The notes under the pieces are model-generated. The model saw only the letters and a list, made by a program, of their open reading frames with translations, searched no databases and had not been told where the DNA came from. From Mytilus californianus (Eukaryota; Mollusca; Bivalvia; Mytilida; Mytilidae): 64,000 nucleotides of DNA. Position numbers and translations under genes: made by a program. Of the stretch, positions 52,401-58,400 are shown one piece after another. The stretch's first letter is position 1; every line of letters starts with the position of its first letter. Location: positions 61,574,995 through 61,638,994 of the forward strand of contig NW_026262690.1 of the NCBI RefSeq assembly GCF_021869535.1, read 5' to 3'.

Positions 52401-55400
52401 TTGTGCAGTATTGCACAATAGCAAGAAATATTCAATTGCACAGTATTGTGCAAAAGAAGATACTTCGTATAAATTGCTTATTTCTTGATCAATTTCAATG
52501 GGGTTTTATTCTTGAATTCTTGGGGTTCTTTAATATGCTGAATCTAACCGTGTATTAAGTTTTTGGATTTTGGGCCCCGTTTTTAAATTGGTCCACATTG
52601 AGGTTCAAAGGGTCCAAAATTTAACTTTGTTTGATTTTGTCAAAAATTGAATTATTGGGGTTCTTTGATATGCCGAATCTAACCGTGTATTTAGATTCTT
52701 AATTTTTGGTTCCGTTTTCAAATTGGTCACCATTAAGGTCCAAAGGGTCCAAAATTAAACTTAGTTTGATTTTAACAAAAATTGAATTTTTAGGGTTCTT
52801 TGATATGCTGAATCTAAACATGTATTTAGCTTTTTGATTATGGGCCCAGTTTTCAAGTTGGTCCAAATCGGGGTCCAAAATTAAACTTTGTTTGATTTCA
52901 ACAAAAATTGAATATATGGGGTTCTTTGATATGCTGAATCTAACCATGTATTTAGATTTTTGATTTTTGGGCCCCGTTATCAACTTTGTCCACATTGAGG
53001 TCAAAAGGGTCCAAAATTAAACTTTGTTTGATTTCATCAAAAATTGAATTCTTAGGGTTCTTTGATATGCTGAATGTAACCATGTATTTAGATTTTGGAT
53101 ATTGGACCATAATAGGTGAATGTCCAATTCAAAATTTTTAAGTTCTTAGACCACATTCATTCTGTGTCAGAAACCTATGCTGTGTCAAATATTTAATCAC
53201 AATCCAAATTCAGAGCTGTATCAAGCTTGAATGTTGTGTCCATACTTGCCCCAACTGTTCAGGGTTCGACCTCTGCTGTCGTATCAAGCTGCGCCCTGCG
53301 GAGCATTTTATTTTTCTTTAAAATTTTCCATTTTAAATTGGTTATTTCTGATTTATATATAAAAGCAAACAATAATGATATGGTTTAAATAGGTAAATTA
53401 AAAAATTTTAAGTTCTTAGACCACATTCATTCTGTGTCAGAAACCTATGCTGTGTCAAATATTTAATCACAATCCAAATTCAGTGCTGTATCATTTTTAA
53501 GTCAAATTATTTACTAAAATGGAATTTATTTCAAATTGTGGCATCAAAATGGAGATAACTGTATTGTATTTTAAGCTTGGCATTGGTAAACTTGGATTTA
53601 CTGTCACAAATTTTCGTTTACCTAGCTCCGCTACACATCGCTAGGTAAACTCAATTTGCTACAGTAAAATCTACATTTTATGAGGGCCAAGCCTAAAATA
53701 CAATACAATTATCTAAGTCAACATTTAAGAAAAGGCACACTCTGCACTTTAAAACTTGAAAAGGGAATATTAATAGAAAACATGAAAATAATGACTTTCA
53801 AAATGTATAGTAACAATACCATTTTCTGTCTATGATGAATAACAAAAATTGAAAATTTTGAAAACCATATTTTTTATGAAATGTAGACAAAATCAAATGT
53901 ATCTTTTCTCCTTTTCATTGTTGGTAATGGTGATAACAATAGTAGATTATAATTAAATAAAAATTCAAAAATAAACAGTTGCAAGAAAGACCTGCTATTC
54001 CATTAAAATGGATGTTGAAGGGTAGGAAGATAAATCCTCCTCAACCAATACACTTTCAACATAAATTTAATGGAACAGCATTATTCATATTTAATAGTTG
54101 ATATTTTTTTCTTTAAAATAAATACTCTGGTAAGCATAGAGATATGTTGAATGCTTTATTGTATACAGTAAATTCAGATATCTTTGTAATGTTTTTATTA
54201 TGAAAGTGGTGATGGGATAGGTTTCACAAACATAAAAACGTTCATTCTAAATTTTCTGAAATGGCTTTATTTTATCTTTTGTCAATTATTCAACATTGGC
54301 TATAATAAATGCATGCAAAAACTTCTTAATTTACAGTATATGTTTTTTTTTCTGTAGAAAGCCATGCTGATGTTAATGGAAACTTCTAAGGAATTGCCTG
54401 CTCACCATACATTACTATCTTTTACATATCAAGGTATAAATATATTGTCATATACAATTTATATTGGGAGATTTATTCTAAGTACAGTAGACTCCACCTA
54501 ATCGGATATCAGCTAAACAAATATATTGGCTATTGTAATATTATTTCAAAACACCAAACCCTTCCCTATATGTTTAATGTTGATTTTATCGTGTAATCGA
54601 ATATCTGATATAAAAATAAATTGACAAATAGGGTAAGAATATTCAGGAAAATTTTGTCAAAACCATGCACAATCGGAATTTTCAATGTTTTTATGCCCCA
54701 CCTACGATAGTCTGTCCTGCTTCAGGTTAAAGTTTTTGATGAAGTTGAAGTCCAATCAACTTGAAACTTAGTACACATGTTCCCTATGATATGATTGTTC
54801 TAATTTTAATGCCAAATTAGAGTTTTGACTCCAATTTCACAGTCCACTGAACATAGAAAATGATAGTGCGAGTGGGGCATCCGTGTACTATGGACACATT
54901 CTTGTTCTGACAGGAAATGGACCTTGAAGTTACGCAATTACAATCTTGCAGACAAGAAAATTTTGTTTTTACTTCATAAAAGGAACTATTTCTTAATAAA
55001 TTTTTGTCTTTATTCATTGTCTTTCTTTGTAATGTAAATTAGATGCCCTTAAAATTCAAATGGTTTGAATTTATTTATAAAATATACAAAAGCAGTACGT
55101 TGGGAGAATTTTGATAAAACTCTTAAGTGCTCACAGAATCAGAAATGTAATTTAAACTGAATGTACCTCCTTCTGAATAATTTATTGCAATATATATATA
55201 AATCCCTTTTTAAAAAAAAGAGAAATCTGACTTTTTTTTCTCAGTGAAAAGGAAATTGGAGTGTTTAAACTTGAATTTATATTTAACAGCATTAGAATTT
55301 TTAAAATAATTTATGCTTGGAAGCATCTTGAACAAATTTTTTTTTTTCGTTCAGAAATGTTCTAAAGGTACAATGTTGTTGATTTATTTATTAAAGAGTG

Positions 55401-58400
55401 ATTTTTAGAAAAAGCAAAAGATACTATTGTCAGTATAGAGATTTCTCTTGGTTTTTATGACTGTCAGCAGGAATAATCTCATATAAAAATTCATTTCACT
55501 GTAATTGTTTCACAGAAAATGATGTTTGGACCACAGAGGAAGCTGAAAAATACCTAAATGCTTTATTGAAATGTGATAAAGACTTCTTCTCTGTTTCCAA
55601 AGAAGTAAGTATTTGATATATTATTTACCAAAATTGTCAGATTTTGACCCCAAAAATAAGTGAACAAGTGATCTAGAAAATAGTTAGAATGGTTGCTGCT
55701 ACTTATTACATTTTTTTTTGGCCTGTATTCTGGTTATTTGCAGGAAGTTGCTATGCTCACTCAGTACACCAATATTATATACCGTTTATTCGTTACTGGA
55801 GAAAAGCTATTTGGTTATTTTCCATCAATGTAATTTTTTCCATTTAAGGAATGACTGTAATATTTTTTCTGTCTATTCGAAATAACATCAAAAATGTGGT
55901 GCACACTCAATAACCCGCTACATTCCTTATAATTTAATTCTTAATTCCATTTTAAGCCGGAGTAAGTTATGAAAAAACGTTGATGACGTCACGGTCACAT
56001 GACAAAATTATGTCTATAAGCTGATAGACAAAACACTGTCAGCCAATCAGAAGATGCGTTACATCCAAAATTAAATTATTTTTTATTATCATAATAAAAA
56101 AACATATACTGTGGATTCTTTATTATTCTTGGGATACCAATTTTCATAGAATTCGTAGGTACAGGTGAACCATGAATTTAAATATTCAATGGATTACAAA
56201 TTTTCTAAAGGCTTGTATGCATTGTAGACATTTGCAAAACCGTGAAATCAGATATCCACAAAAATGTATTAAATTTTCCTCAATCCGCGTAAAAATTGGT
56301 ACCTACGAAATAAAATGAATCCACAGTAAGTAGTAATATAGGTGTGCAAAGGAACTACCAAAATTGCAGTTTCTGTTCATAAATCATAATAGCATGATAT
56401 CAGTATCAAGTAATTATTAAAAAATTGAAATCAAAATATCAGTTTACATGGTCTGGTATATCTTAACCAAATTTTACTTTGTAGATTGGAAGTAAATCTG
56501 TGAAAGAATGTATTCAGTTTTATTATTTATGGAAGAAAGTGTGTCCAGATGAACACAAACGTCTGCGTATTATTCGTAATAAAAGAGAACGTGAAAGATT
56601 GTACAACTTAAGATCCCAGCAGCAACAACAGCAGCCGGCAACACTTCCAGAGCAGCCAGAAAATGAGATGGAGATAAACGATTTCGATGAAGACTCTAGT
56701 AGTTCTACTGACATGGAGGATACTACTGACATAATGGTATATCCTACTAGCATTGAATAATATTAAAAGCGTCTTATTCCAGGATACCATCATGAAATAA
56801 ATGACTGGTATTTCTGACCTTTTTTGGGGGTGTAATTGGTTAATAAATTTTATAGTTTCTTTATCGCTTATTTCATGACTCATTTATTAATATTCCCTCG
56901 TCTGTTAAAATCTATTAAGCAGAAAGGTTATATAACCACTTAAAACGAAAAATATCTTCTATGTCTGTTTTTATACTGACATATGTTTTTAATTCATTTT
57001 TCTTTTTTTTTATTCTGAGAATTTGATTAAAGCAAAAAAAATGTGTTTTCATTGTTATAGATTTTCTGTGTAATGTTTATCATCCTATTCATCAAATAAA
57101 ATACATACAAAAAAGTCAGAACACAATGCTACCATTGAGTAGGACACAAAAGTTCAGACATGTAAACATGAAGTTGTAATAGATAAAAGAGATGTAGTTT
57201 AGAAGATTCAAAATAAAGTTAAGATCCACAATGAAAAAAACAGTCAAAATCAATAAGCTTGTGGTCAGATAACCTAAAATCTATTTATTTTGCCATATTC
57301 AATTGCAATGTTCATAGTTTATCATCATGTGTTGATTTCTTTATTTCATTTTATTTTTTCTATTTTACCAAACAAATTTGGAATGTGGCATTTCACTGAT
57401 ACATCATCTTTTATATTGTAGTTAAATAATAAAGAGGATGATACCTCATCTGTAAAATCTACAAAGTCTGTAAAGTCTGTAGTTACATCATCCCCAGCTT
57501 CTGTAGCTACATCGCCTGCTCCTATGTTTACATGTGATTACCCAGAATGCAATGCTGTAAGTAAAATTGTTTACCATGCATGTCTTATAGCCAAAAATAT
57601 GTATTAAATGATACAGACTTGACACAGAACAGCACAGACGTAATTTTTGTTGGTTACATGCTTTACAGAACTGATATGTCTGTTTTTTAGTTCTTCTTAC
57701 AAATAAAACTGTTATTAAAAGTAGTAAGTTGTATGACAATGCTGATACAGTTCAAATTCCATACATAAACTGGTGATTAAACCAAAATATTATTTATTTA
57801 AATATTTTTGTTCTTGAAAGTATATTTTAAATCACAGACTGATAGTGTTTCTGTTAATAGAATGTAATTTTGATAGGTTTTAAGGCAAGAATACAGATAA
57901 ATCCAAGTTAAACTACATACATGTACTCTGTGTTACTACAAAAGTATTAAAAAAAAAGTTAGCTGCACAGTCTTGGTTTGTCCTCAATGTCATCTAATAG
58001 TAACTTTTGAAAAAGAAGTATCATTCTGTTTAAAGTAGGTCAACAGAACATAATTACAAACTCAAGTACATCAGTTTCTCCAGGGGGAAAAAGGTAGTCA
58101 GCTGATGTCTTTCGGAATGGTAAATGTCTGGAACATAAAATGAATTTTGAAAAGTATTTCATTATTTAAAAGTTCAGTTTGATTTTTATGTTTTAGTCGT
58201 TTAATTCCAAGCAAGCATTAAATGGTCATATAAGAGTACATGGGGGAGGTTCAAAAAGCAGTTCCCCTGCTAGAGAATACAGACCTCCAGCAGCAAGACT
58301 TCCTAAACCACAAGGATCACCTGCAAGTTCAGAGGATCTGAATGGAGAGGGCTTCCCATGTAAACTTTGTGGCAGGTTAGTGATCCATTAGACTATGTTT

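Larger units (their letters stand above)
51444..53312 (+). mobile_element. HINE-like element, family A, copy 7 (nested)
   Basis: Starts ATACGACCGCAAAAATTAAA in the poly-T of copy 6 and ends GCATTTTATT. Contains the main 150 bp array (51540-52080), a 41 bp satellite (52255-52455) and a roughly 134 bp array (52520-53100) before the tail CTGCTGTCGTATCAAGC with its hairpin. The longest and most complete family A copy here. Confidence 0.87.
50467..53493 (+). mobile_element. HINE-like element, family A, copy 6 (split by copy 7)
   Basis: Starts ATACGACCGCAAACAAAT after CTTTTT. Its array runs to 51443; after copy 7 it resumes at 53313 with TTTCTTTAAAATTTTCCATT, the sequence that follows the poly-T in copy 5. 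Its tail is cut short at GTGCTGTATC (about 53493), so the final arm and hairpin are missing. Confidence 0.85.
50133..54357 (+). other. Intron 16
   Basis: 4.2 kb, mainly family A copy 6 with copy 7 inserted in it (50467-53493) and a palindromic MITE (53560-53707). About 53708-54357 shows nothing else. Confidence 0.7.
54434..55515 (+). other. Intron 17
   Basis: 1.08 kb; a pogo-like end fragment (54484-54665) and the small family F element (54693-54906). No exon. Confidence 0.65.

Noticed and set aside
52255-52455. CRISPR-like regular repeats
   Set aside because: About 41 bp units with no spacers, inside a eukaryotic transposable element; a satellite, not CRISPR.
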